Of a stretch of DNA of 64,000 nucleotides, positions 34,903-44,001 are shown in pieces. How positions within the stretch are numbered: the stretch's first letter is position 1; each line of letters opens with the position of its first letter. Both the position numbers and the translations under genes were made by a program. The stretch covers positions 744,001-808,000 of the forward strand of contig NZ_AP023181.1 of assembly GCF_013426915.1 (NCBI RefSeq), read 5' to 3'. The stretch comes from Paraburkholderia sp. PGU19. Lineage in GTDB: Bacteria; Pseudomonadota; Gammaproteobacteria; Burkholderiales; Burkholderiaceae. The notes beneath the pieces are model-generated. The model did no database searches and was not told the DNA's origin. It worked only from the letters and a program-made list of their open reading frames with translations.

Positions 34903-36147
34903 CTACAGATCAAACCCGAGTTGTGCCTTGCCAAGAGGCGTCAGGTCGTCGGGTGTCGCACGGCCGGTGAAATCGACTTCAAAGTGGTCAGTGGGAAAAT
35001 CAGGCGGGCTTTCGCCTTTCAGGAAGCTCGGCAGCTGACGCTTGAGATACGCATCGTTTTTGGCGCACGCCGGCACCGAGGCGATATACATCACGTTGCT
35101 GTAACCCGCGCCCTTATGCTCGTCTTCGACGGCATGAATGACGTCGCTGTGCCAGAACACCGTATCACCCGCTTCCATTTTGGGAATGGACGACAACGCC
35201 TCGAACAATGGCGCATGAAATTCCGGCTTGATCGAGAGTGCCCGCCCGGGCATGGCTCCGCACAGGTCGTCGTCGGCGACGTCGTCCTGAAGTGCGCGCA
35301 GCAGGATGTACACCATCGAATTGGCGATGGGTACGAGTTGCAGCGTGCCGTCGCCGGGTCCCTGCGGCGTCAAGGCTGTCCAGCCCTGGAAAGTGCGGAA
35401 CATCGAGCAGACGGCGGGCGATACGATCTCTTCTACGTCAGGGCGGAAAGCGGCGTCGAACGCATCGTAATCACGCCAGTTGCCGGCAAACACGTGGCGG
35501 TACACCTTGCGAAAATTGCTCTCGATCCAACGCTCGACCGACCCGCCGTCGCAATGCGCCGACAGGCCGAGCGACGCCGAGCCAGGCGGCCGCCGACGCA
35601 GACGGTCGGCATAGACAGGTACATGCTCCGGATCGAAGTGAACGCGTCCGTCGCTCTCGTTTCGCCAGAGTTTGTTAAGGAAGACGCGTGCCGCCGTCAG
35701 CGATTCCGACTGACGGGCCAGCACTTGTGGTTTCGACCAGTACACGCCGTAGATCTGCGGCTTGCTCGAGGCCAACTGGCCAAAATATTTGTCTTCGGCG
35801 CGGTTTTCGAGGCGCTTGTCGAGATTGTTCCGCTCCACGTAGTCGGCGATATCTTCGTCCCAGCCCTGTACCAACTCGCGGGGGAAGACATTACGAATCA
35901 CACACGCGCCGCGTGCCTTGACGAGTGCGATCTGCCCGGCAGTAACACGTTGTCCGGCGATGTCGGAGAACTGAATCTCGGGAATGACGTTTTCCCCACG
36001 ATCGCGCTCACTGGTAATCCGCTTCGCCTCTTCGCCGATCGCTTTCTCGACTTCGGCAAAGACCTCCCGGTAGTTCGGCAATGCCGCGCGCAGCTCCTTT
36101 TTTGCCTGCCGGATTGCACCCGGCAAGTCATCGATTTCCAGCGCCAT
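34903..36147 (-). CDS. YbiU-like DUF1479 oxygenase
   Basis: The 414-aa product matches the length and layout of YbiU/DUF1479 proteins, which have a jelly-roll Fe(II)/2-oxoglutarate-oxygenase fold. His198 and Asp200 ([12 protein letters not shown]) look like the first two iron ligands, and a histidine in [13 protein letters not shown] is the third. CGGAG precedes ATG 36147. It is first in the minus-strand set with the binding protein and GH35 genes and is divergent from an AraC regulator, so it is probably co-regulated with galactoside use. Its substrate is unknown; it may hydroxylate a sugar derivative. Confidence 0.85.
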   Translation of the reverse strand: MALEIDDLPGAIRQAKKELRAALPNYREVFAEVEKAIGEEAKRITSERDRGENVIPEIQFSDIAGQRVTAGQIALVKARGACVIRNVFPRELVQGWDEDIADYVERNNLDKRLENRAEDKYFGQLASSKPQIYGVYWSKPQVLARQSESLTAARVFLNKLWRNESDGRVHFDPEHVPVYADRLRRRPPGSASLGLSAHCDGGSVERWIESNFRKVYRHVFAGNWRDYDAFDAAFRPDVEEIVSPAVCSMFRTFQGWTALTPQGPGDGTLQLVPIANSMVYILLRALQDDVADDDLCGAMPGRALSIKPEFHAPLFEALSSIPKMEAGDTVFWHSDVIHAVEDEHKGAGYSNVMYIASVPACAKNDAYLKRQLPSFLKGESPPDFPTDHFEVDFTGRATPDDLTPLGKAQLGFDL

Positions 36148-36240
36148 GATCGTCTCCGTTTGCATTTCGTGTCCGGTAGCATATGACGCGCACGCAGGCC
36201 GTAGTGATACTATTCAGGCAATTCATTTGCGTTTTCGGCC

Positions 36241-37215
36241 ATGAAACCAGCCTACGAACACGTCGAGTTCGGCGAGGACTGTTCGGTCCGGGTTTACCAT
36301 CGGCGGCTCCCGCGTATTCCGTTCGAATGGCACCACCATCCGGAGTACGAGTTAACGCTAACAATGAACAGCCAGGGCAAGCGCTACATCGGCGACTCGG
36401 TCAACGACTATGAAGCCGAGGATCTCGTCCTCGTTCCGCCGGATTTGCCGCATACGTGGGCATCGAACAAATCGGTCGAAGCGTCCGCGCCGCAGGTCGC
36501 CATTGTGATCTGGTTCGACGGTGATTGGGCGCGGCGTATGGCGGATTGCTGCCGTGAATATGAACCGCTGCGTAAGCTTTTGCGCAGGGCCGCGTGCGGG
36601 CTGGCATTCGAACCCCCTGCGGGTGAATGGATGCGCGGCCGTCTGGAGCCATTGCTGTCGAACGTAGCGCGCGAACGCCTGAGTGCGGCGCTCGACATTC
36701 TGTGCACGCTCGCCGACGCGCCGGGCCACCCGCTCGCCTCACCGAGCGCCTTCAATCAGGCGAACACGGGACCATCTGGCCATGAGCCCGAGCGGATCAA
36801 CCGTGTGCTTTCGATGATCGACGCGCGCTTTGCCGAACCGCTGCGGCTATCAGAGCTCTGTGCGGCGGCGAGCCTGTCGGAACGCACGCTCACACGTTAC
36901 TTTGTCCAGCATATTGGTGAGAGCGTCGGGCGGTATATCGCCCGCGTTCGCATTGGGCACGCGTGCCGGATGCTGGCCGACACGTCCCTACCCGTCGCCG
37001 TCATCGCTGCCCGCTCGGGGTTTTCGAACGTCGCCAATTTCAACCGGCAGTTCAAGGCGGCGAAGCAAACGACACCCGCCGAATATCGACGGCAGTTCCT
37101 GACTGCAGGTTCTGCCGATCAGGACGCGCGAGCACACTTAACCGAACGCTCTCCTTCATTGCAAAGGAAACGGAAATCATCCGGCGGCAATAGCCGTGAA
37201 GCGGAAACGCGTTAG
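36241..37215 (+). CDS. AraC-family transcriptional regulator
   Basis: The 324-aa product has an N-terminal cupin (RIPFEWHHHPEYELTLTMNS, VLVPPDLPHTWAS) that should bind a sugar or related effector, and a C-terminal double helix-turn-helix from about residue 185 (LSELCAAASLSERTLTRYFV, then IAARSGFSNVANFNRQFKAA). A basic tail of about 45 residues follows. It is divergent from the YbiU gene with 93 bp between starts, so it is the probable regulator of the YbiU-SBP-GH35 operon. Confidence 0.92.
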   Translation: MKPAYEHVEFGEDCSVRVYHRRLPRIPFEWHHHPEYELTLTMNSQGKRYIGDSVNDYEAEDLVLVPPDLPHTWASNKSVEASAPQVAIVIWFDGDWARRMADCCREYEPLRKLLRRAACGLAFEPPAGEWMRGRLEPLLSNVARERLSAALDILCTLADAPGHPLASPSAFNQANTGPSGHEPERINRVLSMIDARFAEPLRLSELCAAASLSERTLTRYFVQHIGESVGRYIARVRIGHACRMLADTSLPVAVIAARSGFSNVANFNRQFKAAKQTTPAEYRRQFLTAGSADQDARAHLTERSPSLQRKRKSSGGNSREAETR

Positions 37216-37273
37216 TCACGCTTGTGCGGTTACGAGGTGACGCACCGCACACGTGCGCCTGGATCGACTGATT

Positions 37274-38167
37274 TCACGCAGCATTGGCGATCTGCTCGCG
37301 CAGCCAGCGATGCGCCGGGTCACGATGACATCGCTCATGCCATAGCATGCCCATTTCATAGCCGGGTATATCGACAGGCGGATTGAAGATCTGCAATGCA
37401 CTCATGTACCGAACCAGCCGCTCGGGCACCATCGCGACGAGATCCGTGCTCGCCAGCACGGACAGCATGAACAGAAAGTGCGGAACGGACAGCACCACAC
37501 GCCGCGTGAGCCCCAGTTGCCCCAGCGCTTCATCCGTGACGCCGCGAAACCCGCCACCGTCTGGGGAAACGATTACATGCTCCAGTTTGGAGAATTGCGC
37601 AGGCGTCGGCCGACGTTTCAGCCGCGGATGGTCTACGCGGGCGGCCAGCACATAACGCTCCGTGAACAGCACCCGCCGATGCATGCCCAATGGCGACTCG
37701 TCACTGGTATGAAAGGCGAGGTCGATCTCCCCTCGTTCCGCCTGCTTCGCGATGCGTGGCGGCACCATCTCGACCACGGAAAGCCGCGTGCCCGGTGCTG
37801 CCGAGCGTAACGCCTTCAACGCGGGTAGCAGCACCGTCGACTCGCTGTAGTCCGTCGCTGCCACTCGCCATGTTTGCGTCGCCGTGGCCGGGTCGAATGC
37901 CTTCGCAGGCGACATGACATGCTCCAGCGCATCGAGCGCTTCGCGCAAAGGCTCTCGCAGCTCGTCCGCTCGCGCGGTGGGCCGCATGCCTCGCGGACCG
38001 GGCAGCAATAGCGGATCGCCAAAGATCTCGCGCAGCTTTGCCAGATGCACGCTCACCGAAGGTTGAGAGAAGTTCAGTCGCTCCGCTGCTCGCGTCACGT
38101 TATGTTCGGAGAGGAGCGCGTCGAGTGTGACCAGCAGATTCAGGTCCAACCGTCTGAGATTATTCAT
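37274..38167 (-). CDS. LysR-family regulator, NodD/PcpR-like
   Basis: The 297-aa product begins MNNLRRLDLNLLVTLDALLS with recognition segment LNFSQPSVSVHLAKLREIFG, close to the NodD/SyrM/PcpR branch. An alternative ATG at 38182 adds five residues; neither start has a strong ribosome site. It is divergent from the quinone-reductase-like gene at 38253 and likely controls it. The effector domain includes RRVLFTERYVLAARVDHP. Confidence 0.9.
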   Translation of the reverse strand: MNNLRRLDLNLLVTLDALLSEHNVTRAAERLNFSQPSVSVHLAKLREIFGDPLLLPGPRGMRPTARADELREPLREALDALEHVMSPAKAFDPATATQTWRVAATDYSESTVLLPALKALRSAAPGTRLSVVEMVPPRIAKQAERGEIDLAFHTSDESPLGMHRRVLFTERYVLAARVDHPRLKRRPTPAQFSKLEHVIVSPDGGGFRGVTDEALGQLGLTRRVVLSVPHFLFMLSVLASTDLVAMVPERLVRYMSALQIFNPPVDIPGYEMGMLWHERCHRDPAHRWLREQIANAA

Positions 38168-38252
38168 CGCAATACCGGACATATCAGAAATTCATTTCCA
38201 ATATACCTGAGCGCTGCTTATGCTGCGTTCCGTGAATCACGGAGATCGAATC

Positions 38253-39029
38253 ATGAATGTATTACTCGTCTATGCTCACCCCGAACCGCGCTCGCTGAAC
38301 GGCGCATTGAAGGACTTCGCGGTCGCACGTCTGGAGGCGAGCGGACACGCCGTGCAGGTGTCGGATCTGTACGCCATGAACTGGAAGGCTTCGCTCGATG
38401 CAAACGACAGCGTGACCCCGCCCATCGGCGAACGCTTCGACCCAAGCCTCGATTCGAAGCACGCGTTCGAAAACGGCTTGCAAAGCGAGGACATCGCGCT
38501 GGAACAGCAAAAGCTGTTATGGGCTGACGCGGTGATCCTGCAATTTCCGCTGTGGTGGTTCTCGATGCCCGCGATCCTGAAAGGCTGGGTCGAGCGCGTG
38601 TATGCGTACGGCTTCGCGTATGGTGTCGGCGAGCATTCCGACGCGCGCTGGGGTGATCGCTATGGCGAAGGCACGCTGGCAGGCAAGCGCGCGATGCTGA
38701 TCGTGACGACGGGCGGCTGGGAATCACACTATGGCCCGCGCGGCATCAACGGCCCGATCGACGATATCCTGTTCCCGATTCATCACGGGATTCTGTACTA
38801 CCCGGGCTTCGACGTGCTGCCGCCGTTCGTGATCTATCAGACCGGCAAGATGAACGAAGCTCGATACACGGCCGCTCGCGAGACGCTCGGGCAACGTCTG
38901 GACAATCTATGGACGGTGCCGCCCATTCCATTTCATCCGCAGAATGCGGGAGCATACGAGATTCCCGCCCTCACGTTACGCGACGATATCGCCCCCGGCA
39001 AAGCGGGATTCGCCGCGCATCTCGGATGA
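38253..39029 (+). CDS. NAD(P)H dehydrogenase (quinone), NQO1/MdaB-like flavodoxin
   Basis: The 258-aa product starts MNVLLVYAHPEPRSLNGALK, a flavodoxin-fold N-terminus with the FMN/FAD phosphate loop. LQFPLWWFSMPAILKGWVER and GTLAGKRAMLIVTTGGWESH are hallmarks of the NQO1/KefF/MdaB superfamily. It should perform two-electron reduction of quinones or similar electrophiles. GGAG lies 9 nt before ATG 38253. It is divergent from a LysR gene and appears monocistronic. Confidence 0.9.
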   Translation: MNVLLVYAHPEPRSLNGALKDFAVARLEASGHAVQVSDLYAMNWKASLDANDSVTPPIGERFDPSLDSKHAFENGLQSEDIALEQQKLLWADAVILQFPLWWFSMPAILKGWVERVYAYGFAYGVGEHSDARWGDRYGEGTLAGKRAMLIVTTGGWESHYGPRGINGPIDDILFPIHHGILYYPGFDVLPPFVIYQTGKMNEARYTAARETLGQRLDNLWTVPPIPFHPQNAGAYEIPALTLRDDIAPGKAGFAAHLG

Positions 39030-39214
39030 CGACTACGCGCGTGCATTGAGCCACGGTCAATTCCGCCAATCGGGCTCTATGCGCGATGCGTAATATTTCC
39101 GAAATACCTTGCGTTATTACATTGCCTTTCGCATCGAGAAAATATTTCTGATCCCTATTATGCTATAACCGGAATGTGAGCCAAAACTAGCGATCACTCC
39201 GATCTCGATGCGAT

Positions 39215-39634
39215 ATGGCGTTTTACTATGTCGAACCCGAAGTCGCTGGCGGCCTTGGAAAGGATACCGTGCTGGATCCAGACATCCATCCGCCAACCGT
39301 CATCAAACTGCATTACCGGATTATCAATTGGCTGGGCGATGCGCTACTGGAGAGCTTTCCTGCGTTGATCATCACGCACGAAGCCGCCAATGCGTTGAAC
39401 GAAGCCGGCGCAAGCGGGTTCGAATGCCGCGAAGTTGAAATATCGGTTAGCGACTCGTTTAAAGAAATTTATCCGGAGCGGATATTGCCGGAATTCCTAT
39501 GGCTATGCGTGACGGGCGTGGCGGGACGCAGCGATCTCGGCATTGCCGACGACTCACGGCTCGTCGTTTCCGATCGCGCACTCAAGATATTGAAGACATT
39601 CGGCCTGGATAACGCCCTTGTCGAAGACTATTGA
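39215..39634 (+). CDS. Hypothetical 139-aa protein, possibly immunity-like
   Basis: The protein starts MAFYYVEPEVAGGLGKDTVL, contains FPALIITHEAANALNEAGAS and ends VVSDRALKILKTFGLDNALV. The last part, a serine/aspartate followed by an L-K-L-L-K-x-F helix and an acidic end, recalls DUF1629/Imm11-type immunity proteins, but this is a weak resemblance. The gene and its upstream 180 bp are less GC-rich than neighbours. No toxin gene is next to it. No good ribosome site is seen before the ATG. Confidence 0.6.
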   Translation: MAFYYVEPEVAGGLGKDTVLDPDIHPPTVIKLHYRIINWLGDALLESFPALIITHEAANALNEAGASGFECREVEISVSDSFKEIYPERILPEFLWLCVTGVAGRSDLGIADDSRLVVSDRALKILKTFGLDNALVEDY

Positions 39635-39658
39635 AGTCGCGCCTTGCTGTTCGCCAAA

Positions 39659-39700
39659 AACCAAAGGCCCGTCGATTGACGGGCCCCTGGTTGCCTTTTT
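39659..39700. terminator. Strong terminator between convergent genes
   Basis: GGCCCGTC (39666-39673) and GACGGGCC (39678-39685) pair around GATT, with AACCA/TGGTT (39659-39663, 39688-39692) extending the stem. A T-run (39695-39700) follows on the plus strand and an A-run precedes it. It can end transcription of the 139-aa gene and probably of ompW from the other side. Confidence 0.85.
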
Positions 39701-39724
39701 TGGAGAATGCCTTTAAAGCTCTGG

Positions 39725-40453
39725 TCAGAAACGATACCCGACCGATACAAATGAAACGATAGGGTCAACGTGGAGTTTCGACGTGCTCGTCACCGTGCCG
39801 ACGCTCGAATGCGTCGTCAGCGTTGCGCGCGTCGATAGCCACATATATGACAGCGACACGCCCGCCGACCAGTGCTTGTCGAAGTTGTACGTGAAGCCCG
39901 CGTTGATGACGGGCGCAAACGAACTGCTCAATTTCGCCGATGTCTGCCCTTCGAGCGCGGTGCCATACGTCGAAGAGTAAAGAAACGCGCCGCTCGACAT
40001 CGCCGAACTGAGTTTCACGCCGCTATACCAGACATAGGCCACGCCCGCGCCGAGGTACGGACGGAAATGGCTTTGCGCATCGTTGAAGTAATACTTCAGC
40101 AATAGCGTCGGGCTCCACTCATACGCCTTGCCCAGTTCGCCGAGTCCCGCGAGCGTGCCCGTGCCCGACAGCGTGAATTTCGGCGGCACGCCGAACACGC
40201 CTTCTGCCGCGATGTGATCGGTGATGAAATACGTCGCCGTGAACCCCACGGTATCGGCGCCGTCAACACTCGCGCCCGACCCGCTCGCGGTCATCGTCGA
40301 GCCAAGCGCATTGATGCTGAACGGTTGACTCGACGACTGCGGCGCGAGATGGAACCAGCCGACATTCGCCACGAAACTGCCCGCGCTCTGCGCATGCGCG
40401 GCCGAGCCCGTCAGCAACGCGGCCGCAAGGGCGATAGCCCGGTATGGCCTCAT
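39725..40453 (-). CDS. ompW: OmpW-family outer membrane protein
   Basis: The 242-aa product has a signal peptide (MRPYRAIALAAALLTGSAAH, cut after AHA) and an eight-stranded beta-barrel pattern. FHLAPQSSSQPFSINALGS, PTLLLKYYFNDAQSHFRPYL and the terminal PIVSFVSVGYRF (C-terminal Phe) are OmpW features. AGGAGG precedes the ATG. Such porins carry small hydrophobic compounds across the outer membrane. It is monocistronic and convergent with the 139-aa gene. Confidence 0.93.
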   Translation of the reverse strand: MRPYRAIALAAALLTGSAAHAQSAGSFVANVGWFHLAPQSSSQPFSINALGSTMTASGSGASVDGADTVGFTATYFITDHIAAEGVFGVPPKFTLSGTGTLAGLGELGKAYEWSPTLLLKYYFNDAQSHFRPYLGAGVAYVWYSGVKLSSAMSSGAFLYSSTYGTALEGQTSAKLSSSFAPVINAGFTYNFDKHWSAGVSLSYMWLSTRATLTTHSSVGTVTSTSKLHVDPIVSFVSVGYRF

Positions 40454-40565
40454 CGATCTCCTCCTTTGTTGTGTTGGTCTGGAGGCGATTCTATGCGTAC
40501 GGTCGTGCTAATCGATAGATCGAATCTGGTGAGTTGTCTCTGGAATCTGGTAAGGATTGGCCCCG

Positions 40566-41330
40566 TTAACCCGCCAGCTCGCGGTGCAGCGCCAGATACT
40601 CGAGCGACAGCTTATGCCGCGGATCGAGGTGAATCACAGGCTTTGCGTGCTGGTGCGATTCCTTGATCTTGACGGACGACGACAGCCGCGAATCGAGCAC
40701 GGGCAAGCCTTCGCTCACCAGTTCGTCGACCAGTTGCTGCGGCAGGCTCGCGCGCGGCTGGAACTGGTTGATCACGATGCCTTCGACATGCAGCGCGTCG
40801 TTGTGGTCCTGCTGGATTTCCTTCACGTTATCGAGCAGCGTATAGAGCGCCCGGCGCGAGAAGTCGTCGCAGTCGAATGGAATCAGACAGCGTTCGACAG
40901 CGATCAGCGCGGAGCGTGTGTAGAAATTCAGCGCAGGCGGCGTGTCGATGTAGATCGCGTCGTACATGTCGAGTTCGTTGAGCGCATCGCGCAACTTGTA
41001 GATCTTGTAGCGCGATTCGAGCTTGCCGTGCAGCGTGTCGAGATCCGCGTGCGCGGGCATGATGTCCAGATTGTCGAATGGCGTCGAATGAATGAACGAC
41101 GTCACATCGATGGGCTTGAAGCTGAACGTCAACGCCGTTTCGAAGAAACCGGCCACGGTGGGATTGACTTCGCTCGCCCGTGAGCCGAGCAGATACTGGC
41201 TCGAATTGCCTTGCGCATCCAGATCGATGACGAGCGTGCGCAGCCCTTCACGCGCGCTGATCGCCGCCAGGTTGCATACGATGGTCGATTTTCCGACACC
41301 ACCCTTCTGATTGAATACGACGCGCCGCAT
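40566..41330 (-). CDS. ParA-family ATPase (orphan)
   Basis: The 254-aa product opens directly with a deviant Walker A, KGGVGKST (residues 9-16), followed by VIDLDAQGNSS and YIDTPPALN (Walker B region). This is the MinD/ParA superfamily. It lacks the N-terminal helix-turn-helix of plasmid P1-type ParA. No parB or parS-like repeats are adjacent, so it is an orphan that may position something other than DNA. GAGGGGAC precedes the ATG. Confidence 0.9.
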   Translation of the reverse strand: MRRVVFNQKGGVGKSTIVCNLAAISAREGLRTLVIDLDAQGNSSQYLLGSRASEVNPTVAGFFETALTFSFKPIDVTSFIHSTPFDNLDIMPAHADLDTLHGKLESRYKIYKLRDALNELDMYDAIYIDTPPALNFYTRSALIAVERCLIPFDCDDFSRRALYTLLDNVKEIQQDHNDALHVEGIVINQFQPRASLPQQLVDELVSEGLPVLDSRLSSSVKIKESHQHAKPVIHLDPRHKLSLEYLALHRELAG

Positions 41331-41559
41331 ATGTCCCCTCTTGCTGTCAATCTGCCCGAAAAACCAGCAGCATACATCAGCCAGATTACCGGGCGAGGCG
41401 CGCCATCGAGCGCGTGAACCACGCGCAGGTCGTGCGACGCGATTTCATGGCCTAGAATCGTTTCAGGCGCATCGCGGCCGAACGCCCCGCAACACCGTGC
41501 CGGGCATCGGTCAGGCTGGATGTGCGCCATCTATTGCGCGAACATATCAGGAGGTCACG

Positions 41560-41775
41560 ATGAAAGCAGACGACAAGGGCGACGTGCGCGCCTTCGTGCA
41601 AACGGCCGAACAGGCGGGCGATTACGTGTGGGTGATTGCCCTGATCGATTTCGGTGCACGCGAAGTGAAACGCACGCTCGTTTCCGACGAAAAGTACTCG
41701 ACCCGTGCGGCCGCGAAAGACGCAGGCGACGCCCGCCTGAAGGCCATCACCGAGGACCGTCACGCGCACGCGTAA
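41560..41775 (+). CDS. Hypothetical 71-aa protein
   Basis: CAGGAGGT lies 5 nt before ATG 41560. The product begins MKADDKGDVRAFVQTAEQAG, then DYVWVIALIDFGAREVKRTL, and ends AITEDRHAHA. It is soluble and charged, with a beta-strand-like centre. It is divergent from the parA gene with about 230 bp between starts, and is followed by a very long hairpin. The family is not recognised. Confidence 0.72.
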   Translation: MKADDKGDVRAFVQTAEQAGDYVWVIALIDFGAREVKRTLVSDEKYSTRAAAKDAGDARLKAITEDRHAHA

Positions 41776-41810
41776 CCGCCCTCGCCCGCTGCGGCGGGCA
41801 AAGACCAGTC

Positions 41811-41857
41811 CACGACGAGCTGTTCGAAACCGGCATCGGTTTCGACGGCTCGTCGTG
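41811..41857 (+). terminator. Long two-part hairpin
   Basis: CACGACGAGC (41811-41820) pairs with GCTCGTCGTG (41848-41857). Inside it, TCGAAACCG (41824-41832) pairs with CGGTTTCGA (41837-41845) around GCAT. That makes 19 base pairs with one small internal loop. It starts 36 nt after the 71-aa gene's stop and is followed by TTGTTG. It is probably its terminator; a stable RNA role is possible. Confidence 0.7.
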
Positions 41858-41883
41858 TTGTTGATCCAGAAGAATGACAACCT

Positions 41884-42705
41884 GTGACGGACCCGGACAT
41901 GTCGATGATCAAGTTCTGCGTCCGCCTCGCGCTCGTCGCGTACGTGGTCACGCTGATCGCGCTTTACCTGATGCAGGACCGCATGCTGCTGCCCGCCCCG
42001 CTCGATATCCCCGGTACGCCGACAGGGCATCACGGCGCGTACGACGTCGAGCCGTGGCATGTCGACGGACTCTACGCGGGCTATGTCGCAACGCCTGCCG
42101 CCGCAGCGCCGCGCGGCACCTTCGTCCTCTTTCACGGCAACGCGGAAACGGCGGAGAACAAGCTGCCCGTCGCCGAAGTCTTCGTCCGCGACGGCTTTCG
42201 CGTCGTGATGGTCGAATATCCGGGGCAAGGCAACCGTCAAGGCAAGCGCACGATGTTAGCGGCCCTGGAGGCATCGCGAGACGCGCTCGTCGCAGCGCGC
42301 GCGCAATGGAGCGGTCCCGTTTATCTGGTGGGCGAATCGCTCGGCGCGGGCATGGCGGCGCAAGCCGTCAAAGGCAATGAAGCCGCGATCGCGGGTGTCG
42401 CGCTCATTACGCCATGGGACACGCTCGCGAGCGTCGCAGGGGAAAAGTACTGGCTATTTCCCGTGCGCTGGATGCTGCACGATCCATTCGATTCCGTGGC
42501 CACACTAGCACGCTATAACGGACCGGTTGTCGTGATCGCTGCGCAGCAAGACTCGCTGATTCCGATCGTGCACGCGCAACGGCTGGCGAGCGCGCATCCC
42601 GGCGCACAGCTGATGGTGTTGCCGGCGGCGAATCACGACGACTGGTTTGGCGCGATGCACGATACGCAATGGCGCCAGGTGCTGCGCTGGCTGCACGCGG
42701 ATTGA
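41884..42705 (+). CDS. Membrane-anchored alpha/beta hydrolase
   Basis: The 273-aa product has one N-terminal membrane helix (FCVRLALVAYVVTLIALYLM) then an alpha/beta hydrolase of the BEM46/YfhR-like group. The nucleophile elbow is GESLGAG (Ser near 151), an oxyanion segment is LFHGNAETAE, the acid is in AAQQDSLIP, and the histidine is in PAANHDDWF. The start is a GTG at 41884; ATG 41899 (MSMIKF) is an alternative. It is probably a periplasm-facing or membrane-associated esterase of unknown substrate. It converges on an aminotransferase gene. Confidence 0.86.
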   Translation: MTDPDMSMIKFCVRLALVAYVVTLIALYLMQDRMLLPAPLDIPGTPTGHHGAYDVEPWHVDGLYAGYVATPAAAAPRGTFVLFHGNAETAENKLPVAEVFVRDGFRVVMVEYPGQGNRQGKRTMLAALEASRDALVAARAQWSGPVYLVGESLGAGMAAQAVKGNEAAIAGVALITPWDTLASVAGEKYWLFPVRWMLHDPFDSVATLARYNGPVVVIAAQQDSLIPIVHAQRLASAHPGAQLMVLPAANHDDWFGAMHDTQWRQVLRWLHAD

Positions 42706-42723
42706 GCGCGCTCTATGGATGCG

Positions 42724-43893
42724 TCAAACGCTCCACGCCGCGCGCACACGCTCGCGGATATCCGATAAACGCTCGACGGATTCGTTCGCGAACACGAAGC
42801 GCAGATACCGTTGCGCTTGCGGACCCCAGCCGTTCATCGGCGTCGCGGCGACTTCGCCTTTTTCGAGCAGCAGGCGTGACGCATCGGGCGGGGCGATGCC
42901 GAACTGCGCCGTGTCGATGAGCAGCGACCATCCGCCATCGGGACGCACCAACGGCAGATCGCGCAACGCGCTCAACAGAAAATCGCGCCGCGCCTGCCAT
43001 ACGGCGACCGCTTGCGCGAGGCCGTCGTCCGCGCACGTCAGCGCCGCCGTCGCGCCGGGCATGCCGATACCGACCTGGCAAACGACGTTCGACAGACTCG
43101 TCAACCGCACGTCGCTCATGATGCGCTCGGGACCGACGATCCAGCCCACGCGCCAGCCGATCATCCGGTACTCCTTGGACACGGAGCCGACCGTGAGGGT
43201 ACGCTCGCGCATCTCCGGCAACGACGCGGGATGAATCACGCTGCGCCCGTCGAACAGGATGCGCTCCATCGCGGCGTCGTAGACGAGCCACGCATCGGTA
43301 TGGCGGCAATGATCGGCGATTGCGTGCCATTCGGTCTGGTTGGCGACGAAGCCGCTCGGCATCGACGGCGACATGATGAGGAATGCGCGCGTGCGCGGCC
43401 CCACTGCGCTCGCCAGTGATTCGAGATCGAGCCGCCAGCCATCGGCCGAAGCATCGGCGGAAGGCATGAGCCGCGCGAACTTCGGCACGCCACCCGCGAG
43501 CAGCACGCGATTGATGAGGCCCGCGTACGTGGGGTCGGTCAGCACGACTTCGTCGCCCGGTTCAAGGATCGACAACAGCACGTTGAGAATGCCCGCGAGC
43601 CCGCCCGCGGAGATGATGCACTCGCTGCTGGCGTCGTAGTCGATACCTGTCGACTGCTTCATCCGCGCGACGACGGCCTGACGCAACGCCGTCTGCCCCG
43701 TGAACGGCAGATAGCTGTTCGCGTCGTCATCGTCGATGGCTTCGTGCGTGCGGCGGATGGCTACGGCGGGCGGCCTCAGGTCGGTGTCGAGGTTCTCCAG
43801 CCGCAGGATGTTGAGGTTCTTCGTTGCGTCGGCAGCGTCGCCCATTCTGTCGACGCCGATGCCCGGGATATTGCGCAAACGTGAGACTGTCAC
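42724..43893 (-). CDS. Class I/II PLP-dependent aminotransferase
   Basis: The 389-aa product has the fold-type I layout: ISAGGLAGILNVLLSILEPG near residue 95, LTDPTYAGL near 117, and the PLP lysine in VGSVSKEYRMIGWRVGW near 245. FDGRSVIHPASLPEM and RYLRFVFANESVERL follow. It transfers amino groups in an unknown amino-acid pathway. GAGGAGGG precedes a GTG start at 43893. It is monocistronic as far as can be seen. Confidence 0.92.
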   Translation of the reverse strand: MTVSRLRNIPGIGVDRMGDAADATKNLNILRLENLDTDLRPPAVAIRRTHEAIDDDDANSYLPFTGQTALRQAVVARMKQSTGIDYDASSECIISAGGLAGILNVLLSILEPGDEVVLTDPTYAGLINRVLLAGGVPKFARLMPSADASADGWRLDLESLASAVGPRTRAFLIMSPSMPSGFVANQTEWHAIADHCRHTDAWLVYDAAMERILFDGRSVIHPASLPEMRERTLTVGSVSKEYRMIGWRVGWIVGPERIMSDVRLTSLSNVVCQVGIGMPGATAALTCADDGLAQAVAVWQARRDFLLSALRDLPLVRPDGGWSLLIDTAQFGIAPPDASRLLLEKGEVAATPMNGWGPQAQRYLRFVFANESVERLSDIRERVRAAWSV

Positions 43894-44001
43894 GGTGCTG
43901 CCCTCCTCGCATCAGGCTGAGTTCATCGCTGAATCAACGGCTATGCGGGGCATCATACTATTGCGTGGGCTGGCGTCGTGATCGATGCGATGCAAGCGCC
44001 C

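Noticed and set aside
36936..36955. Possible CRISPR or tandem array anywhere in the window
   Set aside because: No regularly spaced repeats were found; only the four CCAAA units at 46936-46955 are tandem.
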